In this document: positions 1 through 10,320 of the stretch, one piece after another | Layout of the letters: every line of letters begins with the position of its first letter | Position numbering within the stretch: position 1 is the first letter of the stretch | NCBI GenBank assembly: GCA_003612625.1 | Contig: RAZJ01000005.1 | Span: 1 to 64,000, forward strand | Length of the DNA stretch: 64,000 nucleotides | DNA from: a bacterium 1XD42-1 | GTDB lineage: Bacteria > Bacillota > Clostridia > Oscillospirales > Ruminococcaceae | Reading direction: 5' to 3' | Made by a program: the position numbers and the translations under genes | Notes under the pieces: generated by a model | Database searches by the model: none | What the model was told of the DNA's origin: nothing | The model's input: the letters and a program-made list of their open reading frames with translations, nothing else

Positions 1-200
1 CCTAAAACCTCCGCATATTGGGAAGCAAAAGAAGAAAGTTCACCAATAGGGGAATACTTTTTAAAAATAACCTCCCCATCATTATCTGTATAAATTTCTA
101 ATGGGTCGCCCTCCCGAATACGCATGGTGCGCCGGATCTCCTTAGGGATGACCACTCTACCCAGGTCATCAATGCGCCGGACGATTCCAGTAGCTTTCAT
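1..200 (-). CDS. spoVT: Stage V sporulation protein T, N-terminal part (cut by window edge)
   Basis: Reading the minus strand from the ATG at 200 gives an AbrB-type swapped-hairpin DNA-binding domain, including the stretches GIVRRIDDLGRVVIPKEIRR and IREGDPLEIY and then FKKYSPIGEL. This is the near-invariant start of SpoVT, the transcription factor that tunes sigma-G genes in the forespore. A strong AAGGAGG lies at about 212-218, 11 bases before the ATG. Only about 66 codons are present; the C-terminal GAF-like domain lies outside the window. In Bacillus spoVT follows mfd, but here mfd is more than 42 kb away. It is divergent from the ilv operon, and the gap to the ilv promoter (201-465) shows no other gene. 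Confidence 0.93.
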   Translation of the reverse strand, partial: MKATGIVRRIDDLGRVVIPKEIRRTMRIREGDPLEIYTDNDGEVIFKKYSPIGELSSFASQYAEVL

Positions 201-465
201 ATTGAAAACTGCCTCCTTAACAATCAAATATGGAAAACTGGTTTTTCCAAAAGGAATACAGAAAAAGGAAAAATCAGATTCATTTGTAGCTGCAAGGTTA
301 TTATTGCCGTGTAAAAACGGTTTTATGTGAAAGGAACGGCAGGTTTTTCAGGAATGTTTTAGGAAAGAAAGGATAAATTTTTTTAATCATTCCTGCAAGT
401 TTCGCTAAAGGAAGAAGCAAAGGAAGTTCAGATTCTGGCGGATTTTCCAAAAATAAAAGGGACTC

Positions 466-495
466 TTGACATAAAGCCGTAATAGCCTTTATAAT
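466..495 (+). promoter_or_regulatory. Sigma-A promoter of the ilv leader and operon
   Basis: TTGACA at 466-471 and TATAAT at 490-495 are both perfect consensus hexamers, with an 18-base spacer. Transcription would start near 502 and run through the leader peptide at 557 into ilvB at 817, leaving a leader of about 315 bases. Confidence 0.85.
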
Positions 496-556
496 CATAT
501 ATAATCATAAAAAAACAGGAAACAGAAACGATCAGAAAGTGGAAGGTTCCGTTCAG

Positions 557-694
557 ATGATGTATTGTAATTTTTGCAACTTTATAACAGTAATCTTGCG
601 CGGTGGGATTCTTTCCATCCTTCCGCTTATTTGTGCTGTACGAATTACAAAGCAAAAAGGGCAAGGCATCAGCGCCAAAGGGATACCCGCTTAA
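557..694 (+). CDS. Branched-chain-residue-rich attenuator leader peptide of the ilv operon
   Basis: This 45-codon ORF, too short for most gene callers, starts with two adjacent ATGs (557 and 560) ten bases after GGAAGG (541-546). Residues 10-30 read ITVILRGGILSILPLICAVR followed by I: 12 of these 21 residues are Ile, Leu or Val. That is the signature of a leader peptide whose translation senses charged branched-chain tRNAs. The stop codon (692-694) lies in the loop of a small hairpin and 33 bases after the start of the predicted antiterminator arm. A stalled ribosome leaves that arm free, while a ribosome reaching the stop covers it. I recognise no homologous sequence; the call rests on composition, position and the RNA structures. 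Confidence 0.8.
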   Translation: MMYCNFCNFITVILRGGILSILPLICAVRITKQKGQGISAKGIPA

Positions 695-775
695 ATAAAG
701 AGAAAGCGGGGGTAAATGGCAAGCATCGCTGAAAGTCTTTGCCCAGTTTCCAGGGCAAGGGCTATTTTTATTTTT
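659..775 (+). promoter_or_regulatory. ilv attenuator: competing antiterminator and terminator
   Basis: GGGCAA (659-664) and TCAGCG (669-674) can pair with CGCTGA (727-732) and TTGCCC (739-744), forming an antiterminator. The same TTGCCC (739-744) can pair instead with GGGCAA (753-758), giving a short terminator followed by a T-rich tract (763-775). A third hairpin, CCCGCT (686-691) with AGCGGG (705-710), nests inside the antiterminator around the leader stop codon. This is a classic three-part attenuation layout. The terminator stem is short (6 bp plus possible wobble), so its strength is uncertain. Confidence 0.7.
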
Positions 776-816
776 AAAAGAGATTCTATTATTTTGAATG
801 GAAGGCGTGAATCCGT

Positions 817-2496
817 ATGGCAGAAAAATTAACGGGTGCACAAATTATCGTGCGTTCCCTGATTGACCAGGGAGTCGATACGATTTTTGGCTATCCGGGC
901 GGCGCAGTATTAAATATTTATGATGCGCTGTATGCTTTTCAAGATAAAATCCGCCATGTAACCGCATCCCATGAGCAAGGGGCAGCCCATGCAGCAGATG
1001 GATACGCACGGTCTTCAGGCAAAACAGGGGTTGTATTAGCGACTTCCGGCCCCGGGGCAACCAATACAGTAACCGGTATCGCTACGGCTTATTTAGATTC
1101 CATCCCAATGGTAATCCTGACAGGGAATGTTACAACAGAGCTTTTAGGGCGGGACAGCTTCCAGGAAGTGGATATTGCCGGTGTAACCATGCCGATTACA
1201 AAACACAACTGGATTGTACGGGATGTTTCCCAGTTGGCAGATACCATTGAACAGGCTTTTATCATTGCCAATTCCGGCCGGCCGGGGCCGGTGCTGATCG
1301 ACATCCCCAAAGATGTGACAGCGGCCGTGGCAGAGTATACGCCCCGGGCCAAGTTCCGTCCCCGGGAAACACCTGTGCCGGATGCCGTCGGGATCGAAAC
1401 AGCAGCCGAAGCCATCCGGAAAAGCCAGCGCCCTTTAATTTACGCAGGAGGCGGCGTAATCTCCGGAAATGCTTCCCAAGCGTTAAATGCTTTTTCCAAG
1501 CACATCCATGCACCGGTATCCATGAGCGCTATGGGATTAGGCGCGATTCCCTGGGATGATGCCCGTTGTCTGGGTATGATCGGGATGCACGGGACTCCGG
1601 TTTCCAATAAAGCCTCTCAGGAATGTGACCTGCTGATTGCCGTAGGCTCCCGTTTTTCGGACCGGGTTGCCTCCAACCGGGCAAGCTTTGCAAAAAATGC
1701 CCAAGTACTGCACATAGATATTGATGCCACAGAAATCTCGAAAAATGTAGCAGCCGATTTATCTTTGCAGGGAGATGCAAAAACCGTTTTAGAAATGCTG
1801 CAAAACGCATTGGAACCACAAAATCATGGGGAATGGATGCAGGAGCTGCTCCGCTATAAAGCTTTAAACCCATTGCCTGTGCCCATGGATGAAGTAAAAG
1901 TTCATCCTTATACAGTTTTAAAAGAATTGCAGATGCTTTTGGAAGATCCGATTATTGTGACGGATGTAGGCAACCATCAAATGATGACGGCTCAGTTTTT
2001 CGGATTTTCCCGGCCCCGGTCTTTTTTAAGCTCCCTGGGCTTCGGCACAATGGGCTATGGCTTAGGAGCTGCCATTGGCGCCCAGGTTGCCAATCCGGAC
2101 CGGCGGGTAGTATTGATTACCGGGGATGGCAGCTTCCATATGAATATGAATGAAATGGCAGTTGCTGTTTCAGAAAAACTGCCGGTTATGGTAATGGTCA
2201 TGAATAACTCCGTTTTGGGGATGGTGCGGGAATGGCAGCGGCTTTTTTATCAGGAACGTTTTTCCTGCACCAGCATTGAACGCCATACCAACTTTGTCCA
2301 ATTAGCGGAAGCTTTTGGAGCACATGGTTTCCGGATCGAAAAGAAAGCTGACATCCGGGAAACCCTGCGGAAAGCGGCAGCCTGCGGCGGGCCCTGTATC
2401 GTGGAATGTATTACGGATCGGGATGATGAATTGTACCCCATTATTCCCCCGGGGGGCACAGCAGATGATATTATATTCTGTGCGGATATGGCGTAA
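817..2496 (+). CDS. ilvB: Acetolactate synthase, large catalytic subunit
   Basis: This enzyme joins two pyruvates to acetolactate, or pyruvate and 2-oxobutyrate to acetohydroxybutyrate, the first common step of valine, leucine and isoleucine synthesis. The 559-residue length is normal for the family. The N-terminal TPP-binding domain shows FGYPGGAVLNIYDAL and the catalytic-Glu region HEQGAAHAADGYAR. A central FAD-type domain follows, then the C-terminal TPP domain with GDGSFHMN and the downstream MNNSVLGMVREWQ (about residues 435-475). GGAAGG lies 11 bases before the ATG. It is the first structural gene after the attenuator and is followed after 12 bases by its regulatory subunit ilvN. Confidence 0.97.
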   Translation: MAEKLTGAQIIVRSLIDQGVDTIFGYPGGAVLNIYDALYAFQDKIRHVTASHEQGAAHAADGYARSSGKTGVVLATSGPGATNTVTGIATAYLDSIPMVILTGNVTTELLGRDSFQEVDIAGVTMPITKHNWIVRDVSQLADTIEQAFIIANSGRPGPVLIDIPKDVTAAVAEYTPRAKFRPRETPVPDAVGIETAAEAIRKSQRPLIYAGGGVISGNASQALNAFSKHIHAPVSMSAMGLGAIPWDDARCLGMIGMHGTPVSNKASQECDLLIAVGSRFSDRVASNRASFAKNAQVLHIDIDATEISKNVAADLSLQGDAKTVLEMLQNALEPQNHGEWMQELLRYKALNPLPVPMDEVKVHPYTVLKELQMLLEDPIIVTDVGNHQMMTAQFFGFSRPRSFLSSLGFGTMGYGLGAAIGAQVANPDRRVVLITGDGSFHMNMNEMAVAVSEKLPVMVMVMNNSVLGMVREWQRLFYQERFSCTSIERHTNFVQLAEAFGAHGFRIEKKADIRETLRKAAACGGPCIVECITDRDDELYPIIPPGGTADDIIFCADMA

Positions 2497-2508
2497 GGAG
2501 GGCGGAAC

Positions 2509-4004
<1,496 letters not shown>

Positions 4005-4016
4005 AAAAAGGCAGCT

Positions 4017-4044
4017 CCGGAAACAGCTTAACGGCTGTTTCCGG
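4017..4044 (+). terminator. Hairpin between ilvC and the DUF815 gene
   Basis: CCGGAAACAGC (4017-4027) pairs perfectly with GCTGTTTCCGG (4034-4044) across a 6-base loop. The downstream sequence is only weakly T-rich, so it probably acts as a partial terminator or an mRNA-stabilising hairpin inside the operon rather than a full stop. Confidence 0.55.
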
Positions 4045-4076
4045 TGTTTCCATTTAAAGAAGGAAGGAATACCATC

Positions 4077-5273
4077 ATGTTGTCATTGGCCCAAGCTGGA
4101 GGGGCTTTAGGGACTCTGGCTGTTTTCCGCAGCCTGTTAGACGATCCGGTTTTATCCGCATTTCAAAAGCTGTGCCTCAGCCAGGGGGCTCCGGCAGAAA
4201 AAGCTTCCTTATGCGGGGCATTTTGTGCCGCGTTGTATCAGGAAACCACTGATTTCCCAGGCTATGTATTGGGGAAAGCGCTGGAGGCGGAAACGCCTTA
4301 TGTGAAGCGGCAGGCAATGGGAAAAGAAATTCCGGAAGCTCTGGCGGATACGTTAAAATCGGAATTGGAAATCCTGGAAAAAGCCTCTTCTTTTACGGTG
4401 GAGCAGGTGAAACAGGAAATCAAGTGGGAAGGCTCCCTGCCAGGCTGGACCAATGGGGCACATCATTTTTTTGCTGCTTATCAGGAACAAATGGATCATA
4501 TTGCCCAGCGGGGCTATGGGATTTTTGCCAGTCATCATATGTTTACTGTGACGGAAAAAGGGCTGGAGCCGGTTTTTTATCCGGAAACGGTACGTCTGGC
4601 TGATTTAACCGGCTACGGCAGGGAACGGGAACAGGCGGTACGGAATGCCCAGGCCCTTTTGGAAGGCCGTCCTGCTGCCAATGTGCTGTTATATGGGGAT
4701 GCAGGAACGGGGAAATCCACTTGTGTGAAAGCCATTGCCAATGAATTCCGGGATCAGGGCCTGCGGCTGGTAGAGCTGCGGAAGGACCAGCTTTTCCGCC
4801 TGCCGGATCTGATTGGCAGGCTGAACCAGATGCCTTTAAAATTTATCCTCTTTATAGACGACTTGTCTTTTTCGAAAAATGACGGGAATTTTTCCGCATT
4901 GAAGGCCATGCTGGAAGGAAGCGTGGCTGCCAAAAGTCCCAATATTGTGATTTATGCCACCAGCAACCGGCGCCATTTGGTACTGGAGAAGTTCTCCGAC
5001 CGGGAAGGGGACGAAATCCATTTAAACGATACCATGCAGGAGCTGAGTTCCTTGTCGGCCCGGTTTGGTTTAGTGATTACTTTTGTGCGGCCTGACCGGG
5101 AGCTGTACCAGGAAGTGGTGCGGAGTTATTTAACCTTGTATGGGATTGCCTATAATAAGGATGTTGCGGATCGGGCAGAAGCTTATGCCCTGCAATGCGG
5201 CGGCCGTTCTCCCAGGGCAGCCCGCCATTTTGCGGAATTTTTAGCCTCCCAGGGGATTGGGGAAACAAATTGA
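4077..5273 (+). CDS. DUF815-type AAA+ ATPase inside the ilv operon
   Basis: This is a 398-residue P-loop ATPase. Walker [10 protein letters not shown] lies near residue 205, Walker B LFIDDLSF near 257, and a sensor-like YATSNRRHL follows. The order and wording match the DUF815 family, AAA+ proteins of unknown role common in Clostridia. The ATG at 4077 is preceded by GAAGGAAGG (4059-4067); an in-frame GTG at 4044 is the alternative but sits in the hairpin. Its end overlaps the open frame that runs into ilvD, so it is very likely co-transcribed. Nothing in the sequence links it to branched-chain amino acid chemistry. Confidence 0.85.
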   Translation: MLSLAQAGGALGTLAVFRSLLDDPVLSAFQKLCLSQGAPAEKASLCGAFCAALYQETTDFPGYVLGKALEAETPYVKRQAMGKEIPEALADTLKSELEILEKASSFTVEQVKQEIKWEGSLPGWTNGAHHFFAAYQEQMDHIAQRGYGIFASHHMFTVTEKGLEPVFYPETVRLADLTGYGREREQAVRNAQALLEGRPAANVLLYGDAGTGKSTCVKAIANEFRDQGLRLVELRKDQLFRLPDLIGRLNQMPLKFILFIDDLSFSKNDGNFSALKAMLEGSVAAKSPNIVIYATSNRRHLVLEKFSDREGDEIHLNDTMQELSSLSARFGLVITFVRPDRELYQEVVRSYLTLYGIAYNKDVADRAEAYALQCGGRSPRAARHFAEFLASQGIGETN

Positions 5274-5298
5274 TGCGGAAAGAAGGTCTTGCATTTTT

Positions 5299-6963
5299 AT
5301 GAATCGGAATAGTGACCAAGTAACAAAAGGGGCGGAACGTGCCCCCAATCGCTGCCTGCTGCGGGCCTGCGGCTATACAGATGAGGAACTTTCCCGTCCA
5401 TTGATTGGCGTAGTCAGCGCCCATAGTGAAATCGTACCGGGCCATCTCCATTTGGATAAACTGGCGGAAGCTGTAAAAGCCGGGATTTTACTGGCTGGCG
5501 GCACTCCGGTGTTAGTCCCTGCCATTGGCGTTTGTGACGGGATTGCCATGGGCCATACCGGAATGAAATATTCCCTTCCATCCCGGGAACTGATTGCGGA
5601 TTCCGTGGAAACCATGGCACAGGCTCATTGTTTTGACGGGCTGGTACTGGTTCCCAACTGTGATAAGATTGTTCCCGGTATGCTGATGGCAGCAGCCCGG
5701 TTAAATATCCCCTCCATTGTATGCAGCGGCGGCCCAATGTTAGCCGGGCGGCACAATGGGGAAAATATGAGCCTGTCAAAAATGTTTGAAGCTGTGGGAG
5801 CCTATAAAAGCGGGAAAATTGATGATAAAGAGCTGCACCAGTTAGAAGAAGATGCCTGTCCGGGCTGCGGCTCCTGCTCCGGCATGTATACGGCAAACAG
5901 CTTGAACTGTTTGTGTGAAGCCTTAGGCATGGCCCTGCCGGGGAACGGTACCATTCCGGCAGTCCATTCTTCCCGGATGCTGCTGGGGAAACATGCAGGA
6001 ATGGCAATTATCCATTTGGTAAAAGAAAATATCCGGCCCAGGGATATTTTAACAGCGAAAGCTTTTGAAAATGCCATTACCATGGATATGGCGTTGGGGT
6101 GCAGTACCAATAGTGTCCTGCATTTGCTGGCCATTGCCCATGAAGCAAAAGTATCCCTTAATTTAGATCTCTTTAATGAAATCAGCGCCCGTACACCGAA
6201 CCTCTGCCATTTAGCTCCGGCAGGCCCTCACTATATCCAGGAATTAAATGAAGCCGGCGGTATTCCTGCAGTTATGGCACAATTGGCACAGGCAGGATTA
6301 TTGGATACCACGTTAAAAACCGTAACCGGAAAAACAGTAGCAGAAAATATTGCAGGGGCGGAAAACCATAATGAAGAAGTCCTCCGGCCCCTTTCCAATC
6401 CTTACAGCAAAACAGGCGGCATTGCTGTTCTTCATGGGAATATCGCAAAAGATGGCTGTGTTGTAAAACGTTCCGCCGTAGCGCCGGAAATGTTGGTTCA
6501 CGCAGGCCCGGCAAGGGTTTTTGACTGCGAGGAAGATGCCATCCAGGCCATTTACCAATCCCAGATCCATCCAGGGGATGTGGTTGTTATCCGTTATGAA
6601 GGGCCAAAAGGCGGCCCTGGTATGCGGGAAATGCTCAACCCCACTTCTGCATTGGCAGGCATGGGACTGGACAAATCCGTGGCCCTCATTACAGACGGCC
6701 GTTTTTCAGGGGCTTCCAGAGGGGCATCCATTGGCCATGCCTGCCCGGAAGCTGCTATGGGCGGTGAAATCGGCCTGCTCCAGGAAGGGGACACCATTGA
6801 AATCAATATTCCCGAAGGCACAGTCAATGCAAAAGTTTCTCCGGAAGAATTTGAGGCCCGCCGGAAAACCTATACCATGAAAGAGTGCCCCATAAAAGAA
6901 GGATGGCTTGCCCGTTATACTCGTTTGGTGGCTTCCGCCAGCGAAGGGGCTGTCTTAAAATAA
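5299..6963 (+). CDS. ilvD: Dihydroxy-acid dehydratase
   Basis: This iron-sulfur enzyme dehydrates dihydroxy-isovalerate and dihydroxy-methylvalerate to the 2-oxo acids, the third step of the pathway. Family marks include [19 protein letters not shown] at the N-terminus, the cluster cysteines in [11 protein letters not shown] and [15 protein letters not shown], and the C-terminal [16 protein letters not shown]. The ATG at 5299 gives 554 residues and places the conserved N-terminus correctly; the frame is open 14 codons further up, overlapping the DUF815 stop. AGAAGG is about 12 bases upstream. It is the last gene of the operon before a strong terminator. Confidence 0.96.
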   Translation: MNRNSDQVTKGAERAPNRCLLRACGYTDEELSRPLIGVVSAHSEIVPGHLHLDKLAEAVKAGILLAGGTPVLVPAIGVCDGIAMGHTGMKYSLPSRELIADSVETMAQAHCFDGLVLVPNCDKIVPGMLMAAARLNIPSIVCSGGPMLAGRHNGENMSLSKMFEAVGAYKSGKIDDKELHQLEEDACPGCGSCSGMYTANSLNCLCEALGMALPGNGTIPAVHSSRMLLGKHAGMAIIHLVKENIRPRDILTAKAFENAITMDMALGCSTNSVLHLLAIAHEAKVSLNLDLFNEISARTPNLCHLAPAGPHYIQELNEAGGIPAVMAQLAQAGLLDTTLKTVTGKTVAENIAGAENHNEEVLRPLSNPYSKTGGIAVLHGNIAKDGCVVKRSAVAPEMLVHAGPARVFDCEEDAIQAIYQSQIHPGDVVVIRYEGPKGGPGMREMLNPTSALAGMGLDKSVALITDGRFSGASRGASIGHACPEAAMGGEIGLLQEGDTIEINIPEGTVNAKVSPEEFEARRKTYTMKECPIKEGWLARYTRLVASASEGAVLK

Positions 6964-6976
6964 TCAAAATAAAAAA

Positions 6977-6998
6977 AGCCCGGAAACGGGCTTTTTTT
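6977..6998. terminator. Bidirectional terminator after ilvD
   Basis: AGCCCG-GAAA-CGGGCT with an A7 run before and a T8 run after serves both the ilv operon and the convergent SGNH gene ending at 7012. Confidence 0.9.
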
Positions 6999-7011
6999 AT
7001 TTTGGCTATGA

Positions 7012-8148
7012 TTAAGATTCTTCGTTCAGCAGGCGTCCCTTTAAAGGCGTTTTCCAGGGCTTTTTCGCCTTGTCCGGGGCATTCGATACATCCATGGCGA
7101 ACTGCTTATAAAGTTCGACAGAATCCATTTCTTTTACGATGGAGGAGCCGCTTTCTTCCGGAATATCAGAATGGATTTCCTGAGCAATGTCTAATGTTTC
7201 GGCTGGGCCTTCCACTGGAACGGGAGCACCCGGTTCCTCCTGGGAAGCTTCTTGATCTTCTTCGGAATCTTCCTCTGCAACCGGCTCACCGTCAATGAAT
7301 AAAATTTCCTCCCGGTCTATTTCTTCAAACTCTTCCGAAACTTCCTCTGTTGTATCTTCGGAAGAAACTTCTGCCATGGCAGGGACAGCTTCTTCTTCCA
7401 CAGCGTCAGACAAAGGATGGCTGCGCAGATATTCGATCCAGGGAATACAGCCTTCATTGGACAGGTGCATTCCCAAGCCTTCCGCGTCACCGCAGTAGCG
7501 GCGTACCAGCCCTCCGTTCCCGTCTTTTAACTGGGAGGCAATATCCAAATAGGGGAAGTCCCTGCGTTCACAAAATTCCCGGAGGGCTTCATTATATTCT
7601 GAAATATACACGTTATTTAAGTTGCGCTGTTCTTTTTCTGTTAAAATTGGGGTAACATTTTCTACGGCTACCAGAAGGCCGGGGCTTTTCTCTAAAATTT
7701 TGTCAATCAGTTCTTCTAAATTTTCGATTGCCCCGTCAATCCCATATGGGACAATATCATTCATCCCAAACATAATATACATTTTTTTAGCGCCTGTGGC
7801 AGCGACCGAGTCTTCCAGATACATTTTTTCGCCTTCAAACTCCGGGTGAAGGGAATCTGGCGTAATGGGTAACTGTACATTAAAGCTCCCTAAGCCGCCT
7901 ACGGCTAAAAACTGGGCCTCCCCCAAAAGGGCTTCCCCCTTTTCACGGCGGCGGGTAACGTACTGCTTGAGCTTTACAGAAATCGAGTCGCCTACAAATA
8001 CAGCATCATCAAAATAACTGTCGTCATAATCACGGTCTGAGGATTCCGCCCGGGCCGTCATCCCAGGCCATAACCCCAATCCGGCAGCAGCCAGGATCAA
8101 AAATGCAGCCCAGACTGCTGTAATCCGTTTCTTCAAAATCTGGTCCAC
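7012..8148 (-). CDS. Secreted SGNH/GDSL-family hydrolase with acidic tail
   Basis: The start chosen is GTG at 8148, just after GGAAAGGA; an upstream TTG at 8184 lacks a comparable site. A signal peptide or anchor (about residues 9-32, ending MTARA) precedes an SGNH domain with AVFVGDSIS (block I), the FGMNDI block and a C-terminal GMHLSNEG region in the place of the usual catalytic Asp-x-x-His. The C-terminal third is rich in Glu, Ser and Pro and is probably disordered. Family members hydrolyse esters, often acetyl groups on surface polysaccharides; the substrate cannot be told. It is divergent from another SGNH protein at 8444. Confidence 0.8.
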   Translation of the reverse strand: MDQILKKRITAVWAAFLILAAAGLGLWPGMTARAESSDRDYDDSYFDDAVFVGDSISVKLKQYVTRRREKGEALLGEAQFLAVGGLGSFNVQLPITPDSLHPEFEGEKMYLEDSVAATGAKKMYIMFGMNDIVPYGIDGAIENLEELIDKILEKSPGLLVAVENVTPILTEKEQRNLNNVYISEYNEALREFCERRDFPYLDIASQLKDGNGGLVRRYCGDAEGLGMHLSNEGCIPWIEYLRSHPLSDAVEEEAVPAMAEVSSEDTTEEVSEEFEEIDREEILFIDGEPVAEEDSEEDQEASQEEPGAPVPVEGPAETLDIAQEIHSDIPEESGSSIVKEMDSVELYKQFAMDVSNAPDKAKKPWKTPLKGRLLNEES

Positions 8149-8349
8149 TGTTCCTTTCCTATCCTTCCTTACAAGGCTTTCCAAAAGCCCTTACTAAATT
8201 TTCCCGCGCTATGCGGCAGAATTTATTATACACGTTTTCCAAAGGGATTTCCAGTTCTTTTTATCGAAAGCCAAAAGGAAGTTTTCTTACAAAAATCCCC
8301 TGAAAGAATCTCTTTACAAAGTATTCACATTTTTACAGGCTTCCGGCGC

Positions 8350-8417
8350 TTTACAGAAAAAAATTATGTGCTATTATAATATTATGGAAAAAATAAAAGG
8401 GCTTCCTGTCGAAGCCC
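8350..8417 (+). promoter_or_regulatory. Promoter and leader hairpin of the SGNH-DUF4358 operon
   Basis: TTTACA (8350-8355) and TATAAT (8375-8380) form a plausible promoter, though the 19-base spacer is long. GGGCTTC (8399-8405) and GAAGCCC (8411-8417) form a 7-bp hairpin in the leader. The rest of the 295-base gap (8149-8443) holds nothing else I can identify. Confidence 0.5.
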
Positions 8418-8443
8418 AACAGAATATCATACGTTAAAAGGAA

Positions 8444-9757
8444 ATGGATGGATACAATTTACATATGGAAATGAATATAGAAAGAGATGTACAGCGGCCT
8501 GTTGTAAGGGTCAACCGCAAACCCCGTTCCTGGAAATGGATCATACCTGCTGCATTAGTCCTTCTTTTAACAGGGGCGGCTGGCGGGGCAGCTTGTACTT
8601 CTTATTTTGATTTAATCGGTTCTGCTGAAACACAAGTGGTTTTAGGGGAAGCTTATGAGGAAAAAGGCGGGGAAGCGGGTGTTTTTGGAGTCAGTTTAAA
8701 CGACTGGATCAAAACAGAAGGTACCGTAGACACATCCAAACCGGGGGATTATACCATAACCTATTCTTTAAATGGCGTTGGCTGGGTGAAGCCCCTGACC
8801 AGACAGGTTTCTGTTTTGGATATTACCATTCCAGAGCTGCTGCTGGCCTCCGGGGAAGCTATAACCCTTCCCGTGGGGGAAGCTTATACAGAGCCTGGAT
8901 GGACAGCTTCTGATAATTATGACGGGGATTTGACCTCCAAAGTCCGCGTGGAAGGGGAAGTGGATACTTCCAAAGCCGGGGAGTATGTGCTGACCTATCT
9001 GGTAGCAGATTCCAGCGGCAACGAAGCCCGGGCCCAGCGTACCGTTTCCGTACTGCCCCAGTCCCCATTGACAATGGGACTGAAAGAATTTACATTAAAT
9101 GCTTATTTCCAGGATGTGATTCTGCCGGAAACGGAAGATGCCGGAGAAGACTATATCAACGGGACCATCTTTATTGGGGACAGCATTACAGAAAATGGGT
9201 TGGGATGGGGCTTTTTCCCATACCGTAATGTTTGGGCCATGCACGGCATCCAGCCGGATACCATCCAGACAGAACCCATTAAAGTATACGGCGGCAAAAA
9301 TGGTGATGAAGAAATGCTGGCTGTGAATGCGGCAGCAGAATATAAACCCGGGCGGGTTTTAATCAACATTGGCTCCAACAGTGTATATAAAATGGCGCCG
9401 GATGTGTTTGCGGCAGAATACCAGAAATTCCTGGCAGCTTTCAAAGCCCAAAGCCCGGATACCGATATTATCATTTGTTCGGTTCTGCCGGTAGATAAAC
9501 GGTATGATGAATCGGAACGGACAGCCTATACCACAAACAATGACAAATGCAATAAGATCAATTATGCGTTAGCCCAGCTTTGCCGGGAACAGGGCTATAA
9601 ATTTTTAAATCTGGCGGAAGCCTTAAAGGATGAAAATGGCCAGGCCAGACAGGGTTTGGTTTATGAAACAGACGGCATACATCCCAACAAAAGCACCTAT
9701 CCCTTAATGATGGAATATATCCGTACCCATGCCTGGATAAAAGAAACATCCAAATAA
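8444..9757 (+). CDS. Membrane-anchored SGNH hydrolase with two DUF5011-type Ig-like repeats
   Basis: This 437-residue protein has a short cytoplasmic head, one membrane helix (about residues 30-52) and two tandem bacterial Ig-like repeats. The repeats share the pattern GEAYxE...G...VDTSKxGxYxxTYxxxD (about 60-125 and 130-205). The C-terminal SGNH domain shows FIGDSITENG, the INIGSNS block and the catalytic ETDGIHPN. It is likely displayed outside the membrane, acting on an acylated surface polymer. The first ATG is very close to AAAAGGA, so the ATG at 8465 is an alternative start. It is followed 20 bases later by a DUF4358 lipoprotein, a pairing I associate with clostridial polysaccharide O-acylation loci. 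Confidence 0.82.
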   Translation: MDGYNLHMEMNIERDVQRPVVRVNRKPRSWKWIIPAALVLLLTGAAGGAACTSYFDLIGSAETQVVLGEAYEEKGGEAGVFGVSLNDWIKTEGTVDTSKPGDYTITYSLNGVGWVKPLTRQVSVLDITIPELLLASGEAITLPVGEAYTEPGWTASDNYDGDLTSKVRVEGEVDTSKAGEYVLTYLVADSSGNEARAQRTVSVLPQSPLTMGLKEFTLNAYFQDVILPETEDAGEDYINGTIFIGDSITENGLGWGFFPYRNVWAMHGIQPDTIQTEPIKVYGGKNGDEEMLAVNAAAEYKPGRVLINIGSNSVYKMAPDVFAAEYQKFLAAFKAQSPDTDIIICSVLPVDKRYDESERTAYTTNNDKCNKINYALAQLCREQGYKFLNLAEALKDENGQARQGLVYETDGIHPNKSTYPLMMEYIRTHAWIKETSK

Positions 9758-9777
9758 AAAGGAGGGAAAAAGAGAAT

Positions 9778-10272
9778 ATGTCAAAAGGTTTTTTCAAAAA
9801 GCTGGCAGTTTTCATTTTGGCCTGCACAGCAATGATGATGGCGGCCTGCGGCGGCGGGAAAACAGAACCGGAAACAAAGCCTTTGGATCCGGATGCGCTG
9901 GTTCAGACAATAGGGGCTTTGAAGGATGGCCAGGGGGCGGCATTATTTGACAGCCCGGCCCAGCCGGACAGTACGGAGCTTTCTGATATTTATAATATTG
10001 ATGTATCTTTATTGCAGGAATATTTGATAGTCGTAGATAAAAAATATAATTTTTGCATGATGATGGTTCCGGCTGAAGGGAAAAGCAATGATGTGAAAAA
10101 TATGATGTCAACAGCCATGACCCAGTTAGCCCAGCAGTTGGAGCTGTATGAACCGGATCAATGTGAACGGGTCCGCAGCCATTTGGAAACCATGCGTGGA
10201 GATTATTTGATTTATGCCGCCAGCGGGGATAATGACGCCCTGGTAAAAGAAATTGAAAAAGCTTTGGGATAA
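9778..10272 (+). CDS. DUF4358-type lipoprotein
   Basis: This is a 164-residue protein with a lipoprotein signal ending MMAAC (Cys at about residue 24) and a Gly-rich start of the mature part. The remaining domain matches the DUF4358 pattern, with a helix and the segment YNIDVSLLQEYLIV near the middle. Function is unknown. GGAGGG lies just upstream of the ATG. It is co-transcribed with the SGNH protein upstream and followed by a strong terminator. Confidence 0.8.
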   Translation: MSKGFFKKLAVFILACTAMMMAACGGGKTEPETKPLDPDALVQTIGALKDGQGAALFDSPAQPDSTELSDIYNIDVSLLQEYLIVVDKKYNFCMMMVPAEGKSNDVKNMMSTAMTQLAQQLELYEPDQCERVRSHLETMRGDYLIYAASGDNDALVKEIEKALG

Positions 10273-10275
10273 CAG

Positions 10276-10320
10276 AATGCGCTGTGGAATGCTTTTGAAA
10301 GCATTCCACAGCGCATTTTT
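10276..10320. terminator. Strong terminator between convergent genes
   Basis: The arms AATGCGCTGTGGAATGCTTT (from 10276) and its near-complete complement (to about 10316) close on a very small loop and end in T5, just before the stop of the SpoIIM-like gene on the other strand. Confidence 0.92.

Noticed and set aside
496-816. T-box riboswitch upstream of ilvB
   Set aside because: No T-box sequence or Stem I specifier arrangement was visible; the leader peptide and alternative hairpins explain the region better.
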